From NCBI GenBank assembly GCA_963761705.1, contig CAVXHK010000001.1:682001-746000 (forward strand): a stretch of 64,000 nt of DNA, given 5' to 3'. Each line of letters begins with the position of its first letter. The stretch's first letter is position 1. This document shows, piece after piece, positions 44,142-55,513 of this stretch. The notes under the pieces were generated by a model that worked only from the letters and a program-made list of their open reading frames with translations, had not been told where the DNA came from and did not search any database. Position numbers and translations under genes: made by a program. The stretch comes from CAVVKW01 sp963761705. GTDB lineage: Bacteria > Verrucomicrobiota > Verrucomicrobiia > Chthoniobacterales > JAATET01.

Positions 44142-45332
44142 TTATTGCCAGAAAAGAAAAGCGGGGCGGTCGACGCGTCCGGTCTCGCTGAATCCCATCG
44201 CGAGAAGAGAGGCCTGGATGGCGGGGAGGTGCATGGCTCCCCAGGGGACGACGACCGAGTCGTAGCGGGTGAGCGATTTTTTGATCTCTTCGGTGAGGTG
44301 GACGTTGCGGCCGTCGACGATGTCTTCCATCAGCCGGACGTCGGCCCCGGGGTTGCGGAAGGGGGAGTCCTTGGCGCGAAGGCGGGCGAAGCTGGCGGGG
44401 TTGGTCGGGTCGGCGAGGAAGGCGCCCATGGTGTTGAGAATGGCGATGGTCTCGGGGCGGAAAGTGGCGATGTCGACGTCGGCGCGCTGGTAGTGGACTT
44501 CGTCGGGGTGGGGGTCAGTGGGGTTGGCGTCGGGATCGCCGTCGTCGTCGGGATGGCCGGCGCTGAGGGCGGTGGTTTCCTGCGAGATCGCGCCGACGAG
44601 CTCGGCGAGGCCTTCGTAGGAGAAGCCTTCTTTGAGGAGGCCTTCGTTGTCGGTGACGCCTTCGAGCAGGACAATGGCGGGACCGCTGCCGGAGACCGAG
44701 TCCGCGATGGTGTCAAAAAATTTGTTCTGCGCGATGTGGATCATGGCGATGAGGCGGACTTCCTGGTCGCCGCGCTCGTAGCGGCGTTCCTCGAGGTAGA
44801 GGCCGTCGGGCCGGAGAGTGGCGAAGCCCTCGGTGCGGGCGGTGATGCCGGTGGCGAGGAGATTGACGGACGCGACGGTGGCAACGACGGGCAGGGTGAC
44901 GAGGGCGGCAACGAGGAACAGGGCGAAACGGAACCAACGAAAGTGGGGACGGGTCGGGGCCTTGCTTCGAAGGAGGGTGATGGTGATGAGGATGGCGGCG
45001 AGGGCGACCTGGGTAAGGGCGAGGGGGATGACGGCGGCGTCGGGGTCATTGGCGAGGAGGGGGAAGGCTCCGCAAACGGTGGTCCAAAGGGTGAAGAGGA
45101 TCGCGGGGAGGAGGATCGCGGCGGGGAGGCGTGGGGTAATCGCAAGCGCGACGTAAGTGGCAAGGGCGGCGAGGACGGTGAGCCAGGCGATCCACGGGTG
45201 GATGGCGGCGATCACGGGGTTCGCGCTCGTGGCGGCGAGGAGGCCGGTGAGGAGGAACAGGGTGAGGAAAGTGAGGGCGGGGAGGCGGGCAATCAAAGGG
45301 GTGACCTTCGTGTTGGAAGCGGCGAGTTTCAA
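44142..45332 (-). CDS. Membrane protein with a C-terminal TraB/GumN-like domain
   Basis: A 396-residue protein with about five hydrophobic segments in the first 165 residues and a C-terminal soluble domain. The soluble part has the two TraB-like motifs: IAMIHIAQNKFFDTIAD after the strand EVRLI, and VVVPWGAMHLPAIQASLLAM near the end. It is therefore a membrane-anchored relative of the TraB/GumN family. The second TraB-like protein of this window (11093-12025) is a soluble, exported one. Start taken at 45332; no other clear start. It is downstream of the transglutaminase-like/TPR gene by 67 bp on the same strand. Confidence 0.75.
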   Translation of the reverse strand: MKLAASNTKVTPLIARLPALTFLTLFLLTGLLAATSANPVIAAIHPWIAWLTVLAALATYVALAITPRLPAAILLPAILFTLWTTVCGAFPLLANDPDAAVIPLALTQVALAAILITITLLRSKAPTRPHFRWFRFALFLVAALVTLPVVATVASVNLLATGITARTEGFATLRPDGLYLEERRYERGDQEVRLIAMIHIAQNKFFDTIADSVSGSGPAIVLLEGVTDNEGLLKEGFSYEGLAELVGAISQETTALSAGHPDDDGDPDANPTDPHPDEVHYQRADVDIATFRPETIAILNTMGAFLADPTNPASFARLRAKDSPFRNPGADVRLMEDIVDGRNVHLTEEIKKSLTRYDSVVVPWGAMHLPAIQASLLAMGFSETGRVDRPAFLFWQ

Positions 45333-45399
45333 TCGCTTTCGTTGGATCGGCGATTGGAAAGCCGCTGATCCTCGAGGGGAGTCAGGGCGCCCTCTTTGG

Positions 45400-47343
45400 T
45401 TACTCGGAGAGTTTTGCGGTCAGGGCTTCGAACTCCTTTTCGAGGATGCTGTCGGACTCGGGGTTGAGGGTGGTCCTGGCTTCTTGAAGGACGGCCTTGG
45501 CGGCTTGGGGGTTGTTCTGGGCGGCGAGGGCGGTCGCGAGCGGTCGGACGATTTCGTAAAAGAAGCTGCCGCCACCGGCTTTTCCGAGGCGCTGGATGGC
45601 GGTGCGGTATTCCGTGAGGGCTTCGTCCGTCTTGTCGTCTTTGGCGAGTGCGACGATGCGTTGGGCGGCGACTTTGATCGCGAGGTCGGAGCGGTCGCGG
45701 CGGTTCTGGGAGATGAGGTTGTTTTCGTATTGTTGGGCGGCGGTTTCGTTGCCGCTGGCGCGGGCGAGGTTGGCGAGGGCGAGCTGGTGGCGGGCTTTGA
45801 TGTCTTCGTCGTTGGCGAAATTGGCGAGGGCGGCCTCGTGGTGGGTGATCTGCTGGGCGGCGGGGGCGTCGGCCAGGAAGGCGGTCTTCGCGTCCCAGGC
45901 ATTGTCGTTGGCGGGACTGGTGCCGATGCTGCTGTCGAGGGCGGCGAGCGCGGCGGGGCGGTCGGCGTTTTCTTCGAAGAGGGCGGCCATGGCGAGGTCG
46001 GCTTGGGAGGCAAGGTAGTCGGGGGTGCGGCGGAAATTTTTGGCGAGGGATTCGAGGGCGTGGTCGTTGATCGGGAGCCAGCTCTGGGGGTCGAGGGCGG
46101 TGCCGACGGCGTAACCTTGGTTCTGGTAGCGGCCGCAATCCAGGTCCCAGCGGTCGGCGCCTTTCATGTAGCCGAACCAGGCGTGGCCGCCGTCGGTGCC
46201 TTGGCCGACGAAGTAGAGGGTGGGGAGGCCGCGGGCTTTGCCGGCGACCATGGCGAAGTAGGCTTGGTCGACGCAGATGCCGCCCTTGGACGCGATGGCG
46301 GCGAGGGTGTAGGGGCCGCCGGGCCAATCGTATTGGCGGGCGGGGAGGCGGGGGTAGTCGTATTCGATGGAGCTGAAAGCGCGTCCGAAATCGGTGCGGG
46401 GGAATTTGGCGTTATCCTGGGCCCAGGCGTATTCCGCGGGGTCGAGGGGGGCGTCGATGACGAATTTGAGCTGCTCGGGTTCGAGCTGGCGGAGGTCGTT
46501 GTAGAGCTTGGAGCCGGCGTTGGCGTCGACCCAGAAAGCGAACCAGTCTGGGGGGGCGGGGATCACGATGGGGACTTCGGACGGTTCGACCTGGTGGTGG
46601 GGCCAGTTCGCGGGCGGGCTGGCGTCGAGGACGACGGCGATGGCGATGGCGAGGTGGCGGTAGCCTTTCCAGTCGGCGCGATGGCTTTTCCAAATGGATT
46701 CGAGGTTGGCGAGGACGAGGGGGGTGAAATCGCGGTCGGAGAGGGTGGCGAAGAAGGCACGGAGGAAGTCCTCGTCGGCGACCATGGCGGCGAGGAAATC
46801 GGGGTCGAGGTGCGTGGCAAGTGGGCCGGTGCGCGGGGTGTAGCCGGCGGGGAGAAGGTCGTCGGTGAGGGATTTGATGAGGTCGGGGTTCGTGACAATC
46901 GACTGGAGGGTGGTGTCGTCGAGGGGGGTGAGAGTGTCGGGGGGCGTGAGGCCGGGGCCGACGAAGGTGAACTTCCGCTCGCTGCCCGCGGCTCCGGTAA
47001 AGAGGTGCTGCCCGATGAAGCGGGCGAGTTCGGCGGACTCGTCGCGGGCGAGGAGTTCGCTCCATTGCTGAATGAGGAGCCATGAGCGGAAGGCGCGGTT
47101 GGCGACGGAACTGGTCATACCGGAGCGACCAGGACGGTAAGCTTTGCGCAGGGCGGCTCCGATCTGATCGGCGGCTTCGCGCCAGCCGAGGTTGGGAACG
47201 TAGGCGCGGTCACTGTCGAGCGGGGCGGTCTGGACGTTTTGGGCTCGGAGTGCGGGGGCGGTGAGGAGCGCGGTGACAGCAAGCATTCTCACCGCAGATT
47301 CCGCGGATCTCGCTCGGAGTCTCTTCAGAAGATTGGGGAGCAT
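45400..47343 (-). CDS. Exported transglutaminase-like and TPR protein
   Basis: A 647-residue protein with a signal peptide (residues about 1-34, LAVTALLTAPALRAQ). The middle of the protein has a transglutaminase-like core with GGICVDQAYFAMVAGKARGL (Cys357), GQGTDGGHAWFGYM (His387) and RWDLDCG (Asp400 or 402), the order of a papain-like Cys-His-Asp triad. The C-terminal third is helical and Ala-rich with TPR-like repeats (ALANLARASGNETAAQQYEN). It may be a periplasmic crosslinking or peptidase enzyme; substrate unknown. It precedes the TraB-like membrane protein and follows the pilT pair on the same strand. Confidence 0.75.
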   Translation of the reverse strand: MLPNLLKRLRARSAESAVRMLAVTALLTAPALRAQNVQTAPLDSDRAYVPNLGWREAADQIGAALRKAYRPGRSGMTSSVANRAFRSWLLIQQWSELLARDESAELARFIGQHLFTGAAGSERKFTFVGPGLTPPDTLTPLDDTTLQSIVTNPDLIKSLTDDLLPAGYTPRTGPLATHLDPDFLAAMVADEDFLRAFFATLSDRDFTPLVLANLESIWKSHRADWKGYRHLAIAIAVVLDASPPANWPHHQVEPSEVPIVIPAPPDWFAFWVDANAGSKLYNDLRQLEPEQLKFVIDAPLDPAEYAWAQDNAKFPRTDFGRAFSSIEYDYPRLPARQYDWPGGPYTLAAIASKGGICVDQAYFAMVAGKARGLPTLYFVGQGTDGGHAWFGYMKGADRWDLDCGRYQNQGYAVGTALDPQSWLPINDHALESLAKNFRRTPDYLASQADLAMAALFEENADRPAALAALDSSIGTSPANDNAWDAKTAFLADAPAAQQITHHEAALANFANDEDIKARHQLALANLARASGNETAAQQYENNLISQNRRDRSDLAIKVAAQRIVALAKDDKTDEALTEYRTAIQRLGKAGGGSFFYEIVRPLATALAAQNNPQAAKAVLQEARTTLNPESDSILEKEFEALTAKLSE

Positions 47344-47362
47344 CGCGGAGATAGGCGGGGCG

Positions 47363-48466
47363 TTAACCGAAGAAACCGCGTTTGGTTGGGGCGCCGGGCT
47401 CGCGGGTGAGCTGTTCGATGCGGTCGCGGTCGCGGGCGAGGGAGAGGGCCTGCTCTTTGCTGATCTGACGCCCTTGATAAAGCTCGCTCAGGGATTCGTC
47501 GATGGTGTGCATGCCTTCGCGGGTGCCGATCTCGATGAGGCCGACGAGCTGCTCGTAGCGGCCGTCGCGGATGCAGGCGCGGACGGCGTTGTTGGCGGTG
47601 AGGACTTCGCTGGCGAGGACGCGGCCGGTGCCGGATTCGTGCGGGAGGAGGCGCTGGGAAATAATCATCTTCAAGCAGCCGGCGAGCTGGGAAATGATCT
47701 GCGGTTGCTGGGCTGCGGGGAAGGCGTCAACGATGCGGTCGATGGCCTTGGGGGCGTCGATGGTGTGAAGGGTCGCGAGGACCAAGTGGCCGGTCTCGGC
47801 GGCGGTGATCGCGGCGCTGATCGTCTCGCGGTCGCGCATCTCACCGACAAGAATGACGTCCGGATCCTGGCGGAGGACGTGCTTGAGGGCGTCGGCGAAC
47901 GAGTGGGTGTCGTGGCCGACTTCGCGTTGTTTGATGACGCTGGCGGAGTTCGAGAAGATGAATTCGATCGGATCTTCGACGGTAATGATCATTGCCGGTC
48001 GGGATTCGCTGATTTGCTTGAGGATCGCGGCTTGGGTGGTGGATTTGCCGCTGCCGGTGATGCCGGTCACGAGGACGAGGCCGCTTTCGAACTCCGCTGC
48101 GCGACCGATGTTTGGCCGGTGGCCAAGTTCTGCGAGCGTCGGGATCTTCTCGGGGATGTGGCGGAACGCGGCTTCAAGCGCGCCGCGGTTGTAATGAGCG
48201 TTGCCGCGGAACCGTCCGACGTCCTCGATGGCGAGGGCAAAATCGAGTTCCCATTCGTCTTCGAGGCGGGCGCGCTGGGCCTCGGTGAGGATGCCGAGAA
48301 TAATCTCGCGCGTCGTGTCGGGGGACAGCGGCTCGTCGGTGAGGGCGCCGATCGCGCCGTCGACGCGAACGATCGGCGGTGTGTCCGCGACGATGTGCAG
48401 ATCGGACGCACCGCGCTCGATGGTCTCGCGAAGGAGGGAGATGAGATCGGGGGAATTGGTGGACAT
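47363..48466 (-). CDS. pilT: PilT-like type IV pilus retraction ATPase
   Basis: A 367-residue secretion-type ATPase. Walker A GITGSGKST at residues 135-143, the IITVEDPIEFIF Asp box, Walker B VILVGEMRD and the His-box LVLATLHT are visible. The AIRNLIRE-like PilT signature is present as AVRACIRDGRYEQLVGL near residue 295. It powers pilus retraction and twitching. The start at 48466 lies 12 bp after the stop of a second, related ATPase on the same strand, so two PilT-like motors are co-transcribed; the rest of the pilus genes are not in this window. Confidence 0.9.
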   Translation of the reverse strand: MSTNSPDLISLLRETIERGASDLHIVADTPPIVRVDGAIGALTDEPLSPDTTREIILGILTEAQRARLEDEWELDFALAIEDVGRFRGNAHYNRGALEAAFRHIPEKIPTLAELGHRPNIGRAAEFESGLVLVTGITGSGKSTTQAAILKQISESRPAMIITVEDPIEFIFSNSASVIKQREVGHDTHSFADALKHVLRQDPDVILVGEMRDRETISAAITAAETGHLVLATLHTIDAPKAIDRIVDAFPAAQQPQIISQLAGCLKMIISQRLLPHESGTGRVLASEVLTANNAVRACIRDGRYEQLVGLIEIGTREGMHTIDESLSELYQGRQISKEQALSLARDRDRIEQLTREPGAPTKRGFFG

Positions 48467-48478
48467 TTGGGAAGGGAG

Positions 48479-49540
48479 CTAGCGGCGGGTGGATTGGCTG
48501 GAGATGCCGCGGAGGGCGCGGGTCAACTCTGCGGGGCTGTCGACGGCGGCTAGGGCGGTCGGTTCGGTGATGAGGCCGCCGCGAACGAGTTCGGTGAGGC
48601 AATTCATGAGACTCCGGCCCGTCGTCGGATCCGTGCGGGTGAGGTGCTCGGTGAGATCGGTGAGGCGGCCTTCTTCGAGGTATTTGCGAGTCGCCCCGAC
48701 GTTCACGAGATACTCGGCGGCGAGGACCAAACCGCCGCTGGTGGCGGGGAGGAGGAGTTGGGAGACGGAGCCGAGGAGCTGGGTGGCGAGGGATTTGGCG
48801 AGCATCGGGCGCTCGGCTTCGGGGAGCAGCTGGATGAGCCGTTCGGCGGCTTCGGCGGTGCCGCGTCCGTGGACGGTCGCGAGAACGAGGCGACCGGTCT
48901 CGGCGGCTTGGAGGGCCGTTACGGCGGAGAGCGTGTCGCGGATCTCACCGATCATGAGGACGTCGGGGGATTGGCGCAGGGCCTGGCGGAGAGCGTCGGC
49001 GAAGGTGGGCGTGTCGATGCCGATGTCGCGCTGGGTGATCAGGGCGCGGTCGGGCGGGAGGAGATATTCGACCGGATCCTCGATGGTCACGATGTGGCGG
49101 GCCTGGGTGCGGTTGATGTGTTGCAGGCAGGCGGCGAGGGTCGTGGATTTGCCGGAGGCGGTCGGGCCCGAGAGGAGGATGAGGCCGCTCGAGCGGGAGA
49201 GCCAGGATTCTAGGATCTCGGTCGGAAGGTCGAGCGACTCGAGGTCGGGGATGTTCGTGCGAATGTGGCGTAAGACGGCGGCGGGCTGACCGAGCTGATG
49301 GAGTAAGCTCACACGGAAGCGGTGGCCGTCCCCGAGGATGACCGAGGAATCGGCGTTGCGCTGGGCGGGATCAACGCCGCACTGCACCCAGAGGTCTGAC
49401 AGGGTCGCCGCGTCAACCGCGTCGGTGTCGAGCCGCTGACAGGCATTCTCGACCCGGATGGCGGGGACCTGTCCGAGGTGGAGGAGCAGATCGGATGCGC
49501 CCGCATCGACGGTGGATTGGGCGAGTTCGTGAAGGTCCAT
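48479..49540 (-). CDS. Second PilT/PilU-like ATPase
   Basis: A 353-residue ATPase homologous to its neighbour. Walker A GPTASGKST at residues 125-133, Asp box IVTIEDPVEYLL, Walker B VLMIGEIRD and LVLATVHG are present. The HT of the usual LATLHT His box is replaced by HG, and the C-terminal AIRNLIRE-like signature is only weakly kept (GATRKYLEEGRLTDLTE). This could make it a PilU-like helper or a diverged motor. It is upstream of the first ATPase gene by 12 bp. Residues 1-100 form the usual N-terminal domain. Confidence 0.83.
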   Translation of the reverse strand: MDLHELAQSTVDAGASDLLLHLGQVPAIRVENACQRLDTDAVDAATLSDLWVQCGVDPAQRNADSSVILGDGHRFRVSLLHQLGQPAAVLRHIRTNIPDLESLDLPTEILESWLSRSSGLILLSGPTASGKSTTLAACLQHINRTQARHIVTIEDPVEYLLPPDRALITQRDIGIDTPTFADALRQALRQSPDVLMIGEIRDTLSAVTALQAAETGRLVLATVHGRGTAEAAERLIQLLPEAERPMLAKSLATQLLGSVSQLLLPATSGGLVLAAEYLVNVGATRKYLEEGRLTDLTEHLTRTDPTTGRSLMNCLTELVRGGLITEPTALAAVDSPAELTRALRGISSQSTRR

Positions 49541-49616
49541 TCGGCAGGGGGCGGCTCGTGATTTGGCGGAGCCTAGGCCGCGTGAGGGATGGCGTCGAGG
49601 ATGCGTCGGAGCACGA

Positions 49617-50228
49617 TCAATCGCCGAGTTCGACGTTCCAATACGCGAAATCGATGAAGTGCTTCCAACTCTCGTGATGATGGCCCGGAAACGTCAGATT
49701 GATGAATGGCCGCCACTTCGGGCGCTTCGGCTTGCGCTGGAGATGCATGCCGGCTTCGTGCGGGAGGCGGTTGCCCTTGCGAGAATTGCACGGGATGCAG
49801 GAGCACACGACGTTTTCCCACGTCGTCTGGCCGCCGCGGTCGCGGGGGAAGATGTGGTCGAGGTTGAGGTCGCGGCGGTCGAAGATCTTGAGGCAATATT
49901 GGCAGGTATTCTTGTCGCGTTCGAAGACGTTGTGGCGGGTGAACTTCACCTCTTTCTTCGGGAGACGGTCGAAGAGCATGAGCACAATGACCTGGGGGAT
50001 GAGGATGTGGGCCGAGGTCGTCTTGACCATATCCGGCTCGGGTTCGACGCCAGAGAGCTCGCTCCAGCTACCGAAGTCATGGGTGTAAAAATTGTTGGCC
50101 TCGTCGCTGCGGACCACCTGTGCGTGGCCTTGGAAGAGAAGCACGAGCGCCCGGCGAACGGTGCAGGTATTCACGGCCTGCCACAGCCGGTTGAGAACGA
50201 GAACTGGACGATCCAAGACGGTTTCCAT
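49617..50228 (-). CDS. HNH endonuclease
   Basis: A 203-residue HNH nuclease from the ATG at 50228 (METVLDRPVLVLNRLWQAVN), preceded by an AGGAAG Shine-Dalgarno that favours it over an in-frame start 22 codons upstream. Zinc-finger and catalytic parts: CQYC (C109, C112), LNLDHIFPRDRGG with His125, and ENVVCSCIPCNSRKG with a second CxxC pair and the HNH asparagines. Such stand-alone HNH proteins are common housekeeping or mobile nucleases of unknown role; no partner methylase is adjacent. The C-terminal segment (LTFPGHHHESWKHF) is family-typical. Confidence 0.87.
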   Translation of the reverse strand: METVLDRPVLVLNRLWQAVNTCTVRRALVLLFQGHAQVVRSDEANNFYTHDFGSWSELSGVEPEPDMVKTTSAHILIPQVIVLMLFDRLPKKEVKFTRHNVFERDKNTCQYCLKIFDRRDLNLDHIFPRDRGGQTTWENVVCSCIPCNSRKGNRLPHEAGMHLQRKPKRPKWRPFINLTFPGHHHESWKHFIDFAYWNVELGD

Positions 50229-50415
50229 GGTCACTTCCTGAGTGGGAGCCAGAGAAACGGTCCGCCAGCTCGGCAGAATGGGTAGCCGTGCCACCGGACG
50301 CTGTCAAGTTGGCGGCCCTTGTTTGGCGGAAATGTTACCTCTGGACGCTCGGCGTCGCCCGGCCTGATGCAAGTTGATTTTCGGGTGGTCCCTCTGATAA
50401 TGACTGCAGCCCTCC

Positions 50416-52659
50416 ATGCCGCTAAAGACCAGATCTCGCGCCCCGCTGCGCATTGCGCTCCTCGCCTTTGCGTCGTGGATCGTGGCGTTTCCGCTGGGCG
50501 TCGGCGCGGAAGATGCGGCGTCCGGTTTTCTGAGTGCTTACCAGACGGTGAAGTCTGCCGAGCGATTGGAGGCGGGCGGGGACTTCGGCCTCGCCATTCA
50601 GAAGTATCAGGAGGCCATCGCAACGCTCGAAGGAATCCAAAAAAACTCGCCCGGCTATGAACCGGTCGTGATCGATTTTCGGCTGGGGAAGTCCCGCGAG
50701 GGCCTAGCGCGAGTCGAGGAGATGGCCAAACAGCCGAACCGCGCGCCCTCCCGGAGCGCCCCCACTGGCGATTTTGGACTCGAAGGTCCCCTGCCAACCC
50801 AGGACGTCGAGCTGAGTGAGCCGATAACCACCCGACCCGAGCCGGTTCCGGCTCGACCGAGGCCGGCGCCGCCAGTTCCTCAGGCAACTCCTTCCCGTCT
50901 GCCAAATTTCCAGACCTACCGCATTCCGACCCCTGGCACTCCGGCGCGAACCGTCCCGCCCCCCGCCCCCCGCTGGACGCCACCCCCGGTCGAATACCGA
51001 GAATCCGCGCCCGCCATCGGACGCGGCGCCGCCGAAGCGAACGAACGCGAGATCCGCGCCCTCCGGCAGCGACTTCTCCAAGCGGAAAAACAAGCGGAAG
51101 CGCTCTCGCAGAATCTCCTCGAAAGCCAAGCCCGCGAGCAGATGGCCCAGCGCGAGACCGACCGAACCAAAGTCAGCGTCGTCGAACTTAAGGCCCAACT
51201 CGCGATGGCCCGCCAATCGCTCGACGACTCCGAAGCTCTCAACGCCCGCCTCAATACCGCCCGCGGTCAAGACGCCAACCGCATCGAAAAACTCGAAGCC
51301 GATCTCGTTGCGACCAAAGCTGACCTCGAAGTCGCCGAGGAATACAACGGCGAGCTCTTCGCGAAGCTTGAGCGCGCCGCCTCCTTCATCGAAGCCTCGG
51401 AATCCATCCGCCAGCAGCTCCTCGAAGACCGGGCGATCCTCGCCGAGCGCGTCGAATCGGGCTTGAGCGACGAGACCAAGCGCCTCGCCTCGGAGAACGA
51501 GACGCTGAGAGATGAGCGGGACGCTGCCCAGGCCGGAGCCGCCCAATCCGAACAGCTCACCGAAGAGAACGCTGACCTCGCGGCGAAGCTCACCAGCGCA
51601 GAGGACCGCGTCCAGCAATTGGCCGCCCTCGATCCAGAGAAGGAAAAACTCATTGCCGATCTCCGAGACGAACTGTTCTCCGTCAACGCGACCCTCGACG
51701 GTCTCCGCGCCGAACAGACCGCAGGCCTCGCGAAGATCTCCGAACTTGAGACGCAGCTCGAAGACACCGCAACCGCGGCAGCCTCCGTCACCGGAGCCAT
51801 CGCCGAAGAGAACGAGCTTCTCAAAGCCATCGTCACCCGCCAGATCCGCGATCAAGCCAAGCGCCAGCAGGCCCGTCAGCTCGTCGAAGAAGAGATGGAG
51901 AAATTGAAGGTTCGCTCGACCAATCTAATCGATCAGCTTGACGCCATGTACGAGGCCGAGACCGAGCTGACCGTGCGGGAAGAGCGCGTCGTGCGCGGAC
52001 CCGTCGCCGCCGGCCCCAGTAACGCCACTTCCGCCGGTGGGCTGAACTTCTCCATGGCGATCGTCAAATCGGACGCTGGCGAAGGCGCCCTCGAGAACGA
52101 CCTCCCCGAGGCTCTCCTCCCCCGCGCCTCCGAGGCCTTCGCCTTCCTCAACGCCAACGACTACGAGGGCGCCGCTCGCGCCTACGGAGAGATCTCAAAG
52201 GAAGCCCCCAACAGTTACTTCGCAGCCATCAGCCTCGGAGTCGCCGAGCTCGGACGCGGGCAAGCCTCGGCCGCCATCGCACCCCTCAAGCAAGCCCTGG
52301 AGAAGCGGCCGGACGATCCGTTCGCCCTCCTCAAACTTGGGATCGCGCAGCTGCAACTTGGAGAGAACGCCGCCGCTCGCAAGACGCTGGAGAATGCCAC
52401 CATCGCCGACCCGGGAAGCTATGCCGCGCACTACAATTATGGTCGAGCCCTCGCGGCCAACGGCGAAATCGACGGAGCCATGGAAGAGATGCAACGGGCC
52501 ATTGACCTGAATCCGCGAGGGGCCCAAGCCCACCTCGACCTCGCAAAGCTCCACGCCACTAGGCAACCACCCGCGACCCAGCAGGCCCGCGACCATTACA
52601 ACAAGGCAATTGATCTGGGCGCTCCCCCGGATGCTTTGATCAAGGGTTTGATCGAGTAG
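50416..52659 (+). CDS. Exported coiled-coil and TPR protein
   Basis: A 747-residue protein with a signal peptide (residues about 1-32, ALLAFASWIVAFPLGVGA). Residues 35-105 have a first TPR-like pair; about 110-200 is a Pro/Arg-rich linker; about 205-500 is a long coiled coil rich in Glu, Ala, Arg and Leu (AEKQAEALSQNLLESQAREQ). About 560-747 holds four or more TPR units (SYAAHYNYGRALAANGEIDG). The layout suggests an envelope scaffold. It is divergent from the HNH gene across about 190 bp and has no same-strand partner. Confidence 0.8.
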   Translation: MPLKTRSRAPLRIALLAFASWIVAFPLGVGAEDAASGFLSAYQTVKSAERLEAGGDFGLAIQKYQEAIATLEGIQKNSPGYEPVVIDFRLGKSREGLARVEEMAKQPNRAPSRSAPTGDFGLEGPLPTQDVELSEPITTRPEPVPARPRPAPPVPQATPSRLPNFQTYRIPTPGTPARTVPPPAPRWTPPPVEYRESAPAIGRGAAEANEREIRALRQRLLQAEKQAEALSQNLLESQAREQMAQRETDRTKVSVVELKAQLAMARQSLDDSEALNARLNTARGQDANRIEKLEADLVATKADLEVAEEYNGELFAKLERAASFIEASESIRQQLLEDRAILAERVESGLSDETKRLASENETLRDERDAAQAGAAQSEQLTEENADLAAKLTSAEDRVQQLAALDPEKEKLIADLRDELFSVNATLDGLRAEQTAGLAKISELETQLEDTATAAASVTGAIAEENELLKAIVTRQIRDQAKRQQARQLVEEEMEKLKVRSTNLIDQLDAMYEAETELTVREERVVRGPVAAGPSNATSAGGLNFSMAIVKSDAGEGALENDLPEALLPRASEAFAFLNANDYEGAARAYGEISKEAPNSYFAAISLGVAELGRGQASAAIAPLKQALEKRPDDPFALLKLGIAQLQLGENAAARKTLENATIADPGSYAAHYNYGRALAANGEIDGAMEEMQRAIDLNPRGAQAHLDLAKLHATRQPPATQQARDHYNKAIDLGAPPDALIKGLIE

Positions 52660-53325
52660 CCCTCTGCGCAGCTGTCAGCGGTCAAGCCCATCCCACGCCC
52701 CACGCGAGCATCAGTCCGAAGCTGAATCCCCCAACTGACAGTGGGTTGCGACACGAGGGCGCAAGACAGCTACTCGCCAAGACCATTCGCGGATCCACCC
52801 TCGCCAAACTTGCTGATTACTACGATCAGCGCCGGGCAACGCACCGACCTTTGACCGCGCGTTCGAAACCTCTGCGGCCACGGTTCTCCCGACCTCGCCC
52901 AAACAGTCCGAGGCTGCGAGGCCGCGGAGGCTGACGTGGGGAGATCCAGGGTCTGAGCGTCGTGCCCCCCCACCACGAATCCATTACCGGGCGGGAGAAT
53001 GGCCCACGTCAAAGCAACGCCGCGCCTGCGTCCACTCGATCCTGAGTCCTGCAAGAAAGCGTTAGCTGCCTGACTCGAGAGACTCGCGAACGACAAACCT
53101 CGACGGACACGACGCTCGCTGAACGACTCAGAGGGCCAGGCTCCAGCGGTAATCACGGGTGTCTTCGGCTGAAATCCCCGCGTTCAAAGCCAAGACTTCC
53201 CGGCGATTACGCCGAAAACTCCGTTCTGCGTAATGAATTCGTCAGCCGCGAACGCTGATAGAATGGGCGTCTCCGAAGAAATGACCCTCGCTGTAAGAAT
53301 TTTTTGAAAAAAACGCGGAAAACCA
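52660..53325. other. Long intergenic region upstream of the rRNA operon
   Basis: About 660 bp without a convincing gene. Short open frames on both strands have no signal, domain or Shine-Dalgarno. No tRNA or repeat was recognised. The rRNA promoter region begins at its right end. Confidence 0.6.
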
Positions 53326-53353
53326 TTGACCCGTTTTGGATGTTTGATACTTT
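53326..53353 (+). promoter_or_regulatory. rrn P: Probable rRNA operon promoter
   Basis: TTGACC (53326-53331) and TACTTT (53348-53353) with a 16-bp spacer in an AT-rich stretch, about 380 bp before the 16S gene. The spacing and position suit a sigma70-type rRNA promoter, but the -10 is weak and no start was mapped. Confidence 0.4.
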
Positions 53354-53593
53354 TCTCCTCCCACACGACACCGGACTCCGGCGAGTGTGAGGCAAAGATC
53401 TCCGGCGGATGCACCGCCTCGCAGGATGAAACTCAGTGGGACACGCTTCCCTGCGAGACATCCAGCGGGCGCTCAGGGCTCCGCACAGGAAGTAATGATA
53501 TTTAACAGTCTGAATCTGATTTTCGACACACAGACCGAAACGGTCGCGAAAATTCAGAACGTAAATACATTTAAGAAAAGCAAATTCAGTGAG

Positions 53594-53610
53594 AACTGAA
53601 TTGTGCGTTC
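53594..53610 (+). repeat. Left arm of the 16S processing stem
   Basis: AACTGAATTGTGCGTTC is perfectly complementary over 17 bases to 55401-55417 beyond the 16S 3' end. Such flanking helices are cut by RNase III to free pre-16S rRNA. Confidence 0.85.
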
Positions 53611-53733
53611 TTCTGTCGATTTAGATTTAATCAATAATTGGCGACCCATTCCACGTCAGCGATCTCATCGCTGACGGGAAATATATGGATAGCTAGAAAT
53701 TTTCCATCGTCTTAGCGGACGGTGGGCAAATTC

Positions 53734-55267
<1,534 letters not shown>

Positions 55268-55400
55268 AGCAAATGTCCGCTCGCAAGTTTGTATCGCGAT
55301 GACGTTTTGCAGGTCGACCGCTAACCGCCCATCGTAATGGTGGGAACATGCGGTTAAATCCCGATGAGCGAAAGCTCGGAGGGTTCTTGATCAACACGAG

Positions 55401-55417
55401 GAACGCACAATTCAGTT
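55401..55417 (+). repeat. Right arm of the 16S processing stem
   Basis: GAACGCACAATTCAGTT, exact reverse complement of 53594-53610. It lies in the spacer between 16S and tRNA-Ala. Confidence 0.85.
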
Positions 55418-55513
55418 TTTGCTGTTACTTTTTCTTAAACACACGGGCCTCACGCTCGACCGGCGGGCGCTCAAGTTTCCCGCAGCTCGGGGATCGCTCG
55501 GACTCAACCTTTT

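Noticed and set aside
45157..47085. 642-codon plus-strand frame
   Set aside because: Antisense of the transglutaminase-like/TPR gene, which has a signal peptide and catalytic motifs.
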